Counted from the first letter of the stretch, positions 32,603 through 45,023 are shown. The stretch: 64,000 nt of DNA from Rugalucina vietnamica (GCA_964017185.1 OZ024882.1:35760488-35824487); one strand, 5' to 3'. Notes: a model not told the origin generated them from the letters alone. Numbers and translations are program-made.

Positions 32603-33879
32603 TCAGAATGGTCTCCACACTGATTTCTGGGACGGGGATTCCGCAACACTGATTGGCACACGTGGTGGGAGCGACAAAATGGCGGGCTGCGGAGAACTAC
32701 ATCCAGATGATTTCGTCACTTCCGGAGAAAGGTCCAAGCATTGTTCCTGTTTTATCGAATGCACTGGCATTAGTAATGTAGATGTATGATTCACACCGGT
32801 AGAGTTCGACTGCGCAAGTTTCTTTGGTCTTGGAATTTCAATTTTAATCTGATTTTTGACAAAGTTTCCTGGCACTATCTGTTCTGCGGAACTATAATTT
32901 GTAAGTTGTCCAACTTTTCCCGCGAGATGATGCTGAACACGTGATGTCATTCCAACAGGCCCTTGCGTCGCTGCTAGGTAACGCACGGTCTCGCTCGCGG
33001 CCTCTGCGAAACCTTCCTGGTACTGCTTGACAACGGAAGCACTCGCTGCCATGGCAACGGCAAGTTGTTGGTTGTGGATCTGGCGTAGGTGACTCACTGT
33101 CATCTCCAAGATGTCCGCCTTGTCGAGTTTGGAAACTTGTGTACCGCCCTGCAAAATAACATTATAGTTTAAATTAGAATGCGAGTTTGGTATATGGGTA
33201 GGACTAAATTGATTATCTAATAAGATTGGATCGAAATAACTCGGTTATAATGGAAATTTATCAGTTGCCACCAAATAGAAACGATTAACAGGATCATGGT
33301 TGCTTTCATTCCAATCATATACTGGATACTTTTTCAACCCTTTTGTACTAAAATATTAAAATTACAAAGGTATTTGATTTATAAATACAATAAATGATAA
33401 ACTTTACATGAAAAGAAGCTGAAATTCTATGCCTAGTGCAAATGCCTTTAGATGATCCCAGTTCATCACGAAAACATGTCCATGTAAAATATACCCACTT
33501 ACACCCCAATTTTATATAGCAATACTGGGATGCAGGGGTATATCTATTTTTCTTATTTTTGCTCAAAAACATAGATTGTGAGCAAAAATAAGAAAAGTAT
33601 CAAAAATTGTCCACTGAAAAATTTCATATTTTACAAATGAAAAAATATCTCTGTATATTGCAGCATGGACAATGTTTGTGATGTGCAGGTCCTTTGATAG
33701 TCCGCTTATGATGAAGAGAGAACCTCTAACAAATAAATAAATAAATAAATAAATAAACTTACGTTTTGCTTAATGTTATCCAGAAGAATGTGCTTCAGCT
33801 CATTTAGACAACTGTTAATTCTCTCTCGGCGTCTTCTTTCTATCAATGGTTTCTTTATCTGTAAATAATAATAATAATT

Positions 33880-33922
<43 letters not shown>

Positions 33923-34254
33923 CAACAATGACAAAAGCACGTCGTTATATTAATAGTATTCCAAAGTGAAAGTAAATACGGAATCAGAAACTTGTTTCTT
34001 TTGGAATAGTTTTTGAACATTCTTAATATTTTGCGATGATGTTAATAAGTTATTGGTTTATTTTGTATTTGTTGCATAAATTTTATTAATGAAGATCTGT
34101 AGAACACGAATTGATTGAAGTTGAAGTTTTGATGCAATTACATTAAAAATCGCAAATGGTTTAAAATACTAAAATATATGTAAACTTTAATTACCTTTCT
34201 CAAATATGATCTTTCACTGCTAGAATCCGCAATTTTTGTTTCACTCATTTTCAT
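32603..34254 (-). CDS. Hes-family bHLH-Orange transcriptional repressor (hesA)
   Basis: Three exons give 233 residues: 34254-34195, 33858-33763 and 33148-32603, all junctions phase 0 with GT-AG splice sites. The ATG is directly preceded by an in-frame TAA. The basic region, KKPLIERRRRERIN (about 22-35), contains the Hes-type proline. Helix 1 is SCLNELKHILLDNI, and helix 2 follows GGTQVSKLDKADILEMTV (53-70). An Orange domain lies around 92-125 (KQYQEGFAEAASETVRYL). The C-terminus is WRPF, not the usual Groucho-binding WRPW. Hes proteins are nuclear DNA-binding repressors, usually Notch targets. The gene lies head to head with hesB, which shares its intron positions. Intron 1 contains (ATT)n and intron 2 holds a repeat fragment and (TTTA)n. 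Confidence 0.95.
33475..33680. repeat. CAAAACATAGATTGTGG-family repeat in hesA intron 2
   Basis: Contains TATACCCACTTACACCCCAA, GGGATGCAGGGGTATATC, TTTTTCTTATTTTTGCTC and AACATAGATTGTGAG, shared with copies at 35270, 47655 and 50195. The GTTAGAACCGCC palindrome present in other copies is deleted here. Confidence 0.75.
33731..33758 (-). repeat. (TTTA)n at the hesA intron-2 donor
   Basis: On the coding strand the donor GTAAG runs straight into about seven TTTA units. hesB has the same arrangement at its intron 2 (44959 onward). Confidence 0.9.
33866..33920. repeat. (TAA)n/(ATT)n tract next to the hesA exon-2 acceptor
   Basis: Interrupted AAT repeats on the plus strand. On the coding strand they form an ATT-rich tract just before the intron-1 acceptor. 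Confidence 0.9.
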
Positions 34255-34337
34255 TTACTCAAAATTACTTTACAATCAGTATCCGACTTGGTTGCTTTCA
34301 AAATAAATTTTGATGATCAGAAATTATTTCGGTTTCG

Positions 34338-34585
34338 CTTTATATCAAATGTTTAACACCTGGAGTGCGTCGGAATGTCAACATAACGGTTCATGCGCAG
34401 ATTGCGATACATTCGACCAATCAGCGCGCACCTTTACTCTCACGGAGATTACCGATAATTGTAAGCGGCCTCCTTATTGGACGAGACATAATAGCTCGTA
34501 ATTACCTCCCTCCGACAAATGCATTCGCCTGTGGCGGAATGTTAGAGGATCTGTCGACAGACGGTTAAAGTTATGGCACGTGCCA
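34338..34585 (-). promoter_or_regulatory. hesA promoter region with TATA, CCAAT and a HES palindrome
   Basis: Upstream of the hesA ATG lie a TATA-like GATATAAAGC (34346-34337), a CCAAT motif on the plus strand at 34417-34421 and one on the minus strand at 34480-34476. A perfect 12-bp palindrome, TGGCACGTGCCA, lies at 34574-34585. That palindrome equals the in vitro consensus of several HES proteins. Spacing suggests initiation near 34310 with a short leader. Confidence 0.6.
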
Positions 34586-35210
34586 CGCCGGGAATAAATT
34601 ACAGTAAATAGTGGTATATGGCGCAGATTTTTCGCTTGAGTGAAAATTGAATACGAAATGAATTTGTAAAATAAACATACATCGCTTGTCATTTGTATTG
34701 TATACACATGTTTAATAATTTTACCAGAAGCGCAAATAGCGAACTATTTATTTATTACGTTGTTTCTTTCCTTTTTGCATCAAAAAATGTAAATATTGTT
34801 GCGTAAATGTAAACTTTAAGATGTCACAATTATCAAAAATCGTCTGGACGCCCTGTAAACAAAAAACAATACACTGAATGCCGTAACCAAATGAGCAAAA
34901 TTTTTGATAGTAACATTAGTTTTTTTTTTTTTGTTTTTTTTTTTTTTTGCGTGACCAAACGATCGATACTGCTCTCGCGAATTTTTCTCTTCCTGGCCTT
35001 TGCGATAAAGACGCAGCAAAGATCTATTATCCACGACTGAGTCTTGGGACCAAAAATGTTTTTGCTGGTATATGTCATTAATACCGTAATGTGGAATGTC
35101 AAAAAGGCCCTCCCAACCAAATAAATTAATGCTGATTTTCTTTATCCTTTTCTATGGCGTCTTCACAAGGTATTGCTCATTACGAAAACTTGCCCATGCA
35201 ATGTACAGTT

Positions 35211-35218
35211 TTTTTTTT

Positions 35219-35264
<46 letters not shown>
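35211..35264. repeat. Poly(T) tract
   Basis: About 50 nearly uninterrupted T's, with one G in the early part. Confidence 0.95.
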
Positions 35265-35266
<2 letters not shown>

Positions 35267-35269
35267 AAA

Positions 35270-35710
35270 AATGAAAAATTTCACTGGAAAAACTTTGATA
35301 TTTTTCTTATTCTCAAGTTTGCTCAAAACATAGATTGTGTGTATTCGTTAGAACCGCCTCGGCGAGGCGGTTCTAACAAGAACCCACAATCTATGTTTTG
35401 GAGCAAAAATAAGAAAATAGGTATACCCCTGCATACCCCAATTTTAGTAAAAAAAAAATGGTGGGATTTGAGGGGGTATACATGCTGTTTCCCTGGTCCC
35501 GGGAAGGGGATTGTACACGCGCTCACATAATGATAACATTTCCACGTAATATATACCTGCCATACCCCACTTTTATATATAGTAAAACTGGGGTTTGCAG
35601 GGGTAAACCTATTTTTCTTGTTTGATACAAAACATACATTGTGCGTGCTCGTTAGAACCGCCTCGGCGAGGTGGTTCTAACCTCGGATCCAATTACTATT
35701 GGATCTGAGT
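35270..35710. repeat. CAAAACATAGATTGTGG-family repeats with a GTTAGAACCGCC palindrome
   Basis: Two adjoining inverted segments. A perfect palindrome of 31 bp, GTTAGAACCGCCTCG around a GCG centre, lies at 35347-35377. A less perfect one lies at about 35652-35682. Flanking text CAATCTATGTTTTGGAGC is the inverse of CTCAAAACATAGATTGTG. Small copies of the family occur in introns of both hesA and the sulfotransferase gene. Confidence 0.8.
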
Positions 35711-37667
35711 TCTAACGTATACTCAGCCGAGGTATGGGTGCAGTTTTGTCGTAAAATGCACGTAAATGCACGTAAACCATTTTAAGCAACGGAAATGCAC
35801 TTGTATGGTACACTTGTGCAAACACAATTATTACTCTTACAGATAACAAAATAAGAAAGGTGTGCTAATCTATGCGGTGCCTCTTTAGAGTGACGTAACG
35901 TTTATTTACATGATTATCACCCGATAAAATCCCCACCCCCTCCTTTGTCCCCGGAGAAAGATTACTAGTAATGTACATAGATAGGGCGGTGTTTTGTTTT
36001 GTCATTTACACGTCCGCGGTACATATCCCACACTTAATGCGATAACAATTTAGATATCGTATTAGCAAACGTGTGATATTTTAACGGACGTGTGGCGGTA
36101 CGTTTAACTTCAAAATAAGCCGCTTAACAGCGTTATCAATATTTAAGCGTTTTCTCAAGGATAGTGTGAATTAAAGTTTTAGTATATCGATATTGTACAC
36201 AGATTAAATTAGCACTTAGATAAAAATGCGGAAGAATTGTAGATATTTTCGGTAAGGCACAAAAGATCAAAGCGGCGTCGTTGGGTATAGGTATTGAAGT
36301 CGTGAATAACGTTGCTTATTAAATACCGTTACCACGATACGATCCGTGAAACTGTTTCAACACAGGTGCGTGAGAATTCAGCGTACAGCGACTCCTCTCC
36401 CGTCTCACGATTTTCTCTTCTCAATCCATTGAAATGGATTGAAAGTAATATTTACAGAGTTGAATGAAGCTGTAGCGAAATATTCAGTACCTCACCACCA
36501 TCTCCCTGGCACTTGCGCTCCAAATACCCACCTATCCTACTGTAGCCGTTATTTTCTCCCTGTTATTAAAGTATAAGCACTATGAAAGCAGTGTCTTTTT
36601 AATTCATTCTAATAAAATAGTTTAAAATAAATATGAAATTGCGCAGAGGACCCTCTGCATGCTATCAGGGCTCGGTTTGTGGATTCCGGGTTGTGTCTGA
36701 TGTGGGACAGATTTATCGCGGAAAGGCTCGTATTTTTCTTGACATTGAAGACCAGGAATGGTTGCGCAGTTGTCAGAATAATGTGGCTAGGACTGGTATC
36801 ATGTCAAGTCTTTGTGGCATGAACCCCAATGGTCAAAACTTGCATATTTAATGCACTCGCATATTAATGGTGTCATATCGCATCACTTTTGCAAACAGAC
36901 GTGATATGGCTGAAATGTTGTTAAAGTGGAACAACAACAACCGATATAACAACATATGAAAATACACATGAATATTCCAGTTTAGTTCGTGATAATTAGC
37001 ATGCTACCAGCCCGGGCTTGCCCGGAAACGAGCCCTTGAAAATGCCATGTACCCTGGTATCGCCCGTTACAATTCACATTACTGATTAAATGTGACAATT
37101 TGAATATATGTCCTTAACCATAATGATAACCGTCCTTCAAAAATGATGAATATCTTCCTGTATCGCCGTGTTGAGTTGTGTCAATCTTAAAATTGAGGGC
37201 CTTCACCTGCCTGTAACGCCCCGTGTCACCAAAACGGCACGCGACCGTAAACACACATTATGTACCGGTATTTCAGTTAGAATTCCGATACACTAGGCTC
37301 GACAATTTCCGGATCAGCGACCCCATTGTTCGACAGCTCGTTAAACCAGCCGCCCGTGAATTCCGATATACGCGAGGGCCCACATTATTGGGAAAATTTT
37401 AGGTGACAGGTAATTTTAAACAGATGGTTAAAAGCGTATACTCGCAGGTGATATTGCGTGACATCTTTTTGACAACTATATTTTTTATGTATCTTCATTT
37501 TCAAACAAAAAGTATGAATAAATTAAAATTTGTTTGTCTGTGCGCATATTAGCGATCCAGTCAACAATGTTTCAGACATGTCGGGACGGATCCGCGGCTT
37601 CCTGGGAAATAACCAGTACTTTTTTTAAGATAGTGAGTGAAAAAACAAACAAGCAGTAGACGAGCGG
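35711..37667. other. Intergenic DNA between hesA and the Mutator-like element
   Basis: No gene with splice support. A short ORF at 36633-36851 contains CGFRVVSDVG, faintly like the end of a formylglycine-generating-type domain, but it lacks the rest of any such domain. Confidence 0.45.
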
Positions 37668-37678
37668 GCCATGTAGAA

Positions 37679-39225
37679 CGGGACGTTTCGCGCAAAAACC
37701 AGTTCCTCCCTGGGACGATTCGACCGGGACGATTCGCGCAAAAAATCGAACGGGACGGTTCGCGCAAAAAAGCTGGGACGATTCGCTCAAAATCAAATTT
37801 AGAGGTCGATTCACCCATTTTTGTAATATATATTTATAATAAGTGTTTTGCTTTGCAAATGAGCATGATTTCAATCTCTCTATACGCTTTGAAGCGATTC
37901 AACATTTGTTGATTATTAAATAAATTTGTTATGAAAGGTCATTGTTTTCGATGCGTGAGCAAAAATCATGCATACACACGGGTGAATTCGTCTTTTTTTT
38001 TTTTTTAAGAAAAAAAAAAATACATGTGTTGTGTGTTCAAAAAGATGCAAAAGACCACAGCAGGTCCTGAGTTGGGATTCAGGTGGGGGATGGCAACACC
38101 GTTGATGCGGGAATGCGGGTATGTTATGTTCAGATTTAATTTTCGTGTTGTGTCTTTGAGCAAGCATATTGCAATTGAAATGTTAATTGGGATGTTACTC
38201 AAACAAACAAATTAGTCGACGTTTGTAGTGATTGTTTTGATTTGAATGTGAGCTTTAACGTATGTAATTAAATTATTGGCATCATTAAAAATAACCATGT
38301 CAGAGTTTGACGTTCTCTTTGTTAAATTAAATTGTTTTGCTCACAATGGTGATAACATCTTATTTTGTTTACTCGTTTGATCACAAAGCAACTAGTGGCC
38401 AATTCAGAATTAACGACATAATAATTAATGCAACTGTCGTCATTACACCCATTTTAATAAATATTATATATATTTATATTTTCTTTCTTTCTTTCTTTCT
38501 TTCACCAGGAATCACAAACCACAGATGTAAAAAAAAATAAAAAAGAAATGAAAAAAAAAAAAAAAAAAAAAGCATTTTGTGATTTATGCAATACGGAGGC
38601 CGAGAATGAAACAGAGATTGGTGCCCCCCCCCCCCCCCCCCCCCAACGTGCATGCATGTTCCATTTTTATTTCTAATTATAAATTTCGTATTTATTACCA
38701 ATCTTCAATTTCAAAACAGCAAAACAACAACTTGTTACTTTATACACGGGTATATTATAATGTACGTATATATGAACATGCATGTTCATTGTTTCATGGC
38801 TAGCCTTGATAAATTATTGGACCCCCCACACATGTGTAATATTATTTAAATATTTAATAAAAGATATAAATCTTTTAATAATATGGATTTTTTGTTCCTT
38901 TTTTAAAGAAAACGTTGAAATTATCACTGAAAAATACATTTGCGCGAACAGTCCCATGGGTGAATCGTCCCCTTAATTTTTGGAAAAAAATAAGAAGAAA
39001 ACATATTGCTCAGAAAAATCAAAGATAAAAAATATATTTCCAATATGTCCATAATTAGTTTTACATATCCATTGCATTTAATTGATAAATTTTGATAAAT
39101 AAAACCTTGAAATCAATTTTTGGAAAAATGCGCGAATCGTCCCGGGAGGAAACGTCCCGTTCGAATTTTTTTTTTTTGCGCGAACCGTCCCGGGAGGAAC
39201 TGGTTTTTGCGCGAAACGTCCCGGA
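37679..39225. mobile_element. 1.5-kb fold-back element, 11-bp duplication, Mutator-like
   Basis: The left end is CGGGACGTTTCGCGCAAAAA and the right end TTTTTGCGCGAAACGTCCCG. Both arms contain further direct copies of GGGACGATTCGCGCAAAA (37710-37800 and 39125-39200), and a third pair, GATTCACCCAT (37807) and ATGGGTGAATC (38956), is inverted. GCCATGTAGAA occurs at 37668-37678 and 39226-39236, a duplication of about 11 bp. The interior has poly(A), poly(C) and (CTTT)n tracts but no transposase. It lies between hesA and hesB. Confidence 0.75.
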
Positions 39226-39236
39226 GCCATGTAGAA

Positions 39237-40687
39237 CTTTGAAGAGAGGCATCACTGAAAACCAACGGGAGCGTGATGACCCTGTCAAGCAAATATGATA
39301 CAATTTCATATTATCTGACAAAGGAGAAAACAGATGAGAAAGTTACGGACCACCGTGACAGTGAATGGTAGGTTCAGGAAGTTCCGTTAAGTGCATAGCG
39401 ATTGTCTAAATATTAATTTAGGGGTCATTTCTTTGGCTCCGATATGCAAATTAAGAAAGCAAAACACATCGGAAAACATTTTTTACAGATTTTGCATGCG
39501 CAGTCTTATCACAAAACCAATGAGTACACAGTCATACGATTGCTTACGATTCAGTGGGACTGGCACTTTATTTACCCCCCTTGCACGTTCTTTTATTTCC
39601 ACACATTACAGTTACAAAAACAAATTATGTTTATAAAGAATGGTCCTTCTCCATGTTCTCAGGATGTTAAATTGCAGACGATTCCACATTCAGTTGTGAT
39701 CTGATCGTCGCCGACTGATGGTCTTTACACTCATAAGATCATCATAGATATTAGACCACCAGAGATCTTCAAATCCCATAAATACGAGAATTGGAGAAAT
39801 GCTAGCGTCTTGTCTACAAAACATGAATGTGGGGAAGTAAAGCGGCTGCATTTTTTATTGCCGCCTCCCCGTGTCCAGCGTTTGTCCTGTTGTAACAGTT
39901 TAGTTACCGGAACACGAAACCCACAAAAAGGCACTACAAAACAGTATTATAGCATTTTTTTCTTCCCAAATCGTATAAATAAATAAATAAATAAATAAAT
40001 AATATTTTTATAACCATTTGCAGCCAGGTCGGAGGTCCACACTCTGAATCTGGGGACATACATTTATACCATGAATCAGATGAATCAGTTTTAAGAGTTT
40101 CAGACTCCCAAGATAATGTATCGTCTCTTTGAATTTTAGCCTAATAATAATATGCATAATGCAACAATTAGCACCAACAGATGAAGATGAAAGCATTCTG
40201 TGCGAGACTATAGTGGCGGTTAATTGTCATGGGATTTCGCGATAGTCGCACCGCAAAGAAAGGTATTTCTTCGTGTAATTTTCTTCACTCCAGGTGCTAA
40301 TTGTAATACAGATAAAGAACGTGATTCTTACATGAAAACATCAATGAAGAAATAGACATAAAAGCATTCTTCGGCAAGTGGAAGATTTATCAAATACAAA
40401 TCATAGCGGGTGCTATCTTCGATGGGGTGAAGATATCTAGTGTAACTCATTCCCAATTACATGTAATATAGTTTCATTTTGATAGGCACTTTCAGCATTA
40501 AAATTTTGGATGTAAATTATTGTACTTGTTGAAAGCACATATAATGACCAGGAGCTGCATAATTTTTGTACCCAACCTTGGATTTATATGTTTCGACCCT
40601 ACCATTCCCCAATCGTCGCTACGTGATCGGAGCAACACATTTTACCTATATTAAAGAATTTTTAAATTTTAGAAAATTTTAAATTAA
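39237..40687. other. Intergenic DNA, no gene recognised
   Basis: Contains an (AATA)n tract near 39976-40004. Overlapping short frames near 39391-39704 have no family resemblance. Confidence 0.5.
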
Positions 40688-40915
40688 GTTAGAAAATGTT
40701 TCCATGTAGATCTATATTATGACGAAAAATTCATTTTGGAAATAACATACGTTTTGACAATGTCGTATAAAATTACATGGACACCGTCAAATTTTAGCTG
40801 TCTTTCTGAGAAAAAAGTTAGAAAATGTTTCCATGTATATTATGACGAAAATTTCATTATGTCGTATAAAATTCCATGAAATGGATACCGTCAAATTTTA
40901 GCGGTCTTTCTGAGA
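40688..40915 (+). repeat. Imperfect tandem duplication, ~130-bp unit
   Basis: AAGTTAGAAAATGTTTCCAT...GTCTTTCTGAGA occurs at 40688-40812 and again at 40816-40914, with a deletion in the second unit. Confidence 0.8.
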
Positions 40916-41035
40916 TGCCAATATTCCTCACCTGCCCCCGGACGCTCTGTGACACTCTGCGACACGCGACCCGCAACATGCACGGATTCCGATACACCGC
41001 GCCCTTCAGTGCCAATACACACTCCGAAGCAATTT

Positions 41036-41259
41036 GAGCCGCATCGTGAAAAAAACGGGATTTTTGCCTATGCGAAAACAAAGGCGCAGATCAGCTTCGC
41101 AGTAACTGCGAAGCTGATCAGCGCCTTTGTTTTCGCTACTCGGATCCTCTACTTAACTCCGAAATTTCAAGCTTCTAGCCTGCTTCTGTGCTTGTACAGC
41201 TGGGTTTGTGTCAGACCTGTTCGGAAACCACATTGATGGTTTTCCCACGAGGTGGCTCA
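41036..41259 (+). mobile_element. GAGCCGC hairpin MITE copy
   Basis: Full-length copy with AATTT on both flanks. The 65-bp hairpin at 41072-41136 is perfect apart from its 3-5-nt loop. The right end contains CGTGGGAA on the minus strand. Confidence 0.87.
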
Positions 41260-42514
41260 ATTTATGGGCGACTGACGCTATTGTATTGCGGTTTTGTCCC
41301 CAACCGCGTACAAATTCCGATACATGAAATAACGATATTTGGGCAAAAAATCGATGAAAATTCATAATTTGACATGTTAAAGTAACAGATGGGCACGAAT
41401 AATGAACGGAAGGTGCGCGTGACATTTTTATTGACTATTCAGCATGCATTATTGATAATTGCAACAAAAGCACATTTTGGTTTATGATATTGCCTGTCCG
41501 TACTGCGCCACTGCAAACCTCTCTTTTCGATTTTGGGCGGTAAGGTATGGAAATTAAGTTTAATTTTGCTGACTTTGTTTTGGAATAAACTTTGGTCATC
41601 CTCAAAATATTTCGCATGACATGGTAATAAGAAATAATTTCTAAGAGGACGACGTAGATCGCGCTTAAAACGCTGGACAATTTGGTATTTTTGGTCACTG
41701 ACCTGAAAACCCGTGACAACGTTTTGACAATATTCCGCAATTAGACAAAAACGAATTTTAATCACATGTCACCAACGTAATCAGCCTGAAAGGGTGTGAT
41801 AGCGTGGGGATTTTTGTCTAGATTGAACGACTTTTCATGTAGTTGTACAGAAAAAAAAAACAAAAAAAAAAAAAAAAAAAACGCTAAAGACTACTTTACC
41901 TTCGTCAACAGTTTGTATTCGTTTGATGCTAGCCGGGTGGCTATCTTTTGGGGGAAAGAGCTGGTCGTCTTGCTTTTCATTCGTGTTCTGATGTCCTCTT
42001 TTCAGCCCCCATATACTTTCTGTTTATAAGCAGTGAAAATCCGTCTCGATGGGGTTGGTCAAGGGAGTCCAAATATCAACAAAGCTGTTATCATTCACAT
42101 GTTTTTCTTGTTAATTCTTTCACAATAAGAATACCGTTACCGCTAATTCTTTTCCTTGTTATCGCCCTTTTCACTGATATATATCAAAGGTCCCGAAAAC
42201 GTGTTAATAAGTAAGAAATGTTGATGTAAACCTTTGCAATATATTGGACATTTTTGCACAAAAGATAAAAGGGCTCTAACTGTGCATTGTCCATGCTGAA
42301 AGATACGTGTAGATGATTAGCGTTAAGGTGTTAATTTTATCAAAGGGCGATAATCTATTGTACAAATAATCTTGCGGCGCTTTGAACACCAGTAGATCCC
42401 ATAAGAAAACAGTAACACGCGCTGAAGGTTTTCGATACTGAAGTTGTTAAAAACTAACGTTTATGCATTATCATTCTCCCTACGCGCCCTTGTGTTCCGA
42501 TGATTTCAAAATTT
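41260..42514. other. Intergenic DNA, no gene recognised
   Basis: Overlapping minus-strand frames of about 100 codons at 41435-41765 have ordinary base composition and no known motif. An A-rich run lies at 41850-41880. Confidence 0.45.
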
Positions 42515-42733
42515 GAGCCGCTACGTGAGAAGCCCGGTCTTCGGAATATCCAACCAGGTCCAACCCAAACCCACGCTGTGCAGTCATAGACGATAGCTAG
42601 AAACTTGACAGTAGAAGATGGACTGCACTATCCGTGTAGCGAAAACAAAGGCACAGATCAGCTGTGCAGTGCACAGCTGATCTGCGCCTTTGTTGTCGCA
42701 TAGGCAAATCCGTTTTTCGCATTACGCGGCTCA
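42515..42733 (-). mobile_element. GAGCCGC hairpin MITE copy (CAGCTGTGCAG subfamily)
   Basis: GAGCCGCTACGTGAGAAGCC to CGCATTACGCGGCTC, with AAATTT on both sides. The hairpin arms use CAGCTGTGCA. CGTGAGAA at the left end matches the Su(H)-type site. Confidence 0.85.
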
Positions 42734-44275
42734 AATTTGGTAGGGTGGTTAAGGGGTACCGAAAAGCCAAGTAAAACATATTTATTACTAGTAACAGTAT
42801 ATCCATGTGGCACGACGGTCATACAATCGCCCTGTTTGTCCCATTCCTCCATTTGAAACCAGCCTAAATCACAGGCACTCGACGACTGGACATTTTTTTC
42901 ATCCGTTTGGAGACCCTAACGATACGTTCATGCAATTCCTTTGTCCTTAAACCTTTTCTATCAATCCTCAATCAACCTACGTCTACGGGCTACTAGGCCG
43001 GAAACGCGATGTCCTAGTTTCATTGGGGTCATGGGATTCCCCGCATTCAAACATTTTGTCTTCAAACGGGTGAAAATGCGAAAAAAAATCAGTCCAGTCG
43101 TTGAGCGCTTATGGTCAACATCTCGGCTATGCGAAGGTCAAGGAGTGCCAACCATAATTATGGTTTAATAACCACATTCGTGTATTCCGAAACAAACCCT
43201 ACATGTGTGTTTTGTTTTGTCCTATTCTGTTTGATGCGAGATGAAACCAGGCTTGATGAAACCTCGGGGTCTCTCTCTTCTGCACGAAAATGTAGATGGC
43301 AACGTGGAACAAAAACTCACCCATGTTCGTCGACTTAAGTCATTGATAATTAGCGCTTGCGGATCCCGGCGTCTCAGGTCATAAAAAGTGACCATGCTTT
43401 GACTTTTCCTGGACTTTCGAACAGGCTGCGATACACACAAAGGCCTAGAATATGCAGAATAGTCAGGCCTAATTACAGATACATTTTTTTCACGGACATT
43501 AATAGGATATGTTTGTTAAACTATCTCACATACTTGTTTTCCGATGCTTCGGTTATTTGGAGCTTATATTTCAAAAACAGAATTGTTTTTGAGAAAGTGG
43601 AAGAAAACACCAGGATACCTTTTTTAGTTTACCGTAGCCTGCGCTCGTTATTGAAAATGACAGCTTTATGTCTATGAGGGTATACAAGAGTTTGATTACC
43701 AAGAACAATAAAAGAGGATAAAGGGATGCCACTTTTTGCTGCTTTTTCACTTGAAATAATTAGTGAATAAGTTCGAATATTAGTGTCAGTGGTAGTCAAT
43801 ATAATTGTTTGATTCATTGGTCTTTACCGTATAGCAAATAAGATGGCTTTTCGATTATTTTTCTCAATAACCACTTGAAATAAATGTGTTCCAGATGTTT
43901 AAACGGTATAGACTTGTGCTTATGATATTGTAAAATAATTATTCGCTCTCATGTTGTTACAATGTCACGCCTGCCAATAGAATCATTGCTGGAACCCATT
44001 ATCAGGTCTGCGGGAGGTCATTGCAGCATGGCGGCATGCCTCATTGTAGGTAACCAATCAGAAGCGTCGTTACAAATAAAGGTATCAATGGCGGCTGATT
44101 ACGATCACACTTATTCCTGATAGGAAATTGTTCTGCGAGGGACAAATGAGTGATAAATAGATTAAGTTTATTTATTGTTTCGATTCACGGATTAGATAGA
44201 TCTAGATAAAACGGATATTGCAAGCAAAATATTTGTTTTTGCTTATTGTTTTGTCAAAAAGTTTCCTTTTTAATT
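42734..44275. promoter_or_regulatory. hesB upstream region
   Basis: No other gene seen. Near hesB there are CCAAT boxes at 43974-43978 and 44054-44058 and a TATA-like GATAAATAG at 44152-44160, about 115 nt before the ATG. I found no CACGTG or clear Su(H) site close to the start. Confidence 0.4.
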
Positions 44276-44743
44276 ATGGACAAACAGAAACATGGCAGAC
44301 CACGACAATCATCTGACGACCTAACCTACCTCAGAAAGGTGAGAAATCAGTTGAACGTGATTATTTTATTATTATTTTGCATTAAACATAGAATGAACTC
44401 GAGTTCGTACAGAAATGTAATTATTTTTCAAAGACGGTGTTTCAAACGAGTACCCACTTTACTAAGTTTTGGAGCATAAATGAGCATGTGCATGCGAAAA
44501 CAAACAATTTGGGTATCCGAACAAGTCCGACACAAAACAGGCTGTACAGTCAAAGCATAAAGCTAGAAGCTTGACACTTTGGGTATAAGTAGAAGAGGAA
44601 AAGTACTGCACAGCTTATCTGCGTCTTTGTTTTCTCATATGCAAATCGTTGGTTTTCTCATGCGAAGGCTCAAATGTATATCCCTGTACACCCTAGTGGT
44701 CAAAGCTACTTTAGTAACGTATTTCACGGACATCATATCCTGA

Positions 44744-44786
<43 letters not shown>

Positions 44787-44964
44787 ATTATTTGGTATTC
44801 GCCGACAAAAAATTAAATCACCAGTGTAAAATAATTTAAAAATATATATAATGACATTTCAGATCAAGAAACCGTTGGTTGAGAAGCGGAGACGAGAACG
44901 TATCAACACCAGTCTACAGCAGCTGAAACAGTTACTCATAGAGAATATCAAACTACATGTAAGT

Positions 44965-45023
<59 letters not shown>

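Noticed and set aside
36633..36851. Sulfatase-modifying (formylglycine-generating) enzyme fragment
   Set aside because: Only the short CGFRVVSDVG stretch is suggestive; the rest of the domain and splice signals are absent.
41435..41765. Two overlapping minus-strand frames of about 100 codons
   Set aside because: No family resemblance, no splice context, and two different frames open over the same AT-rich DNA, as expected by chance.
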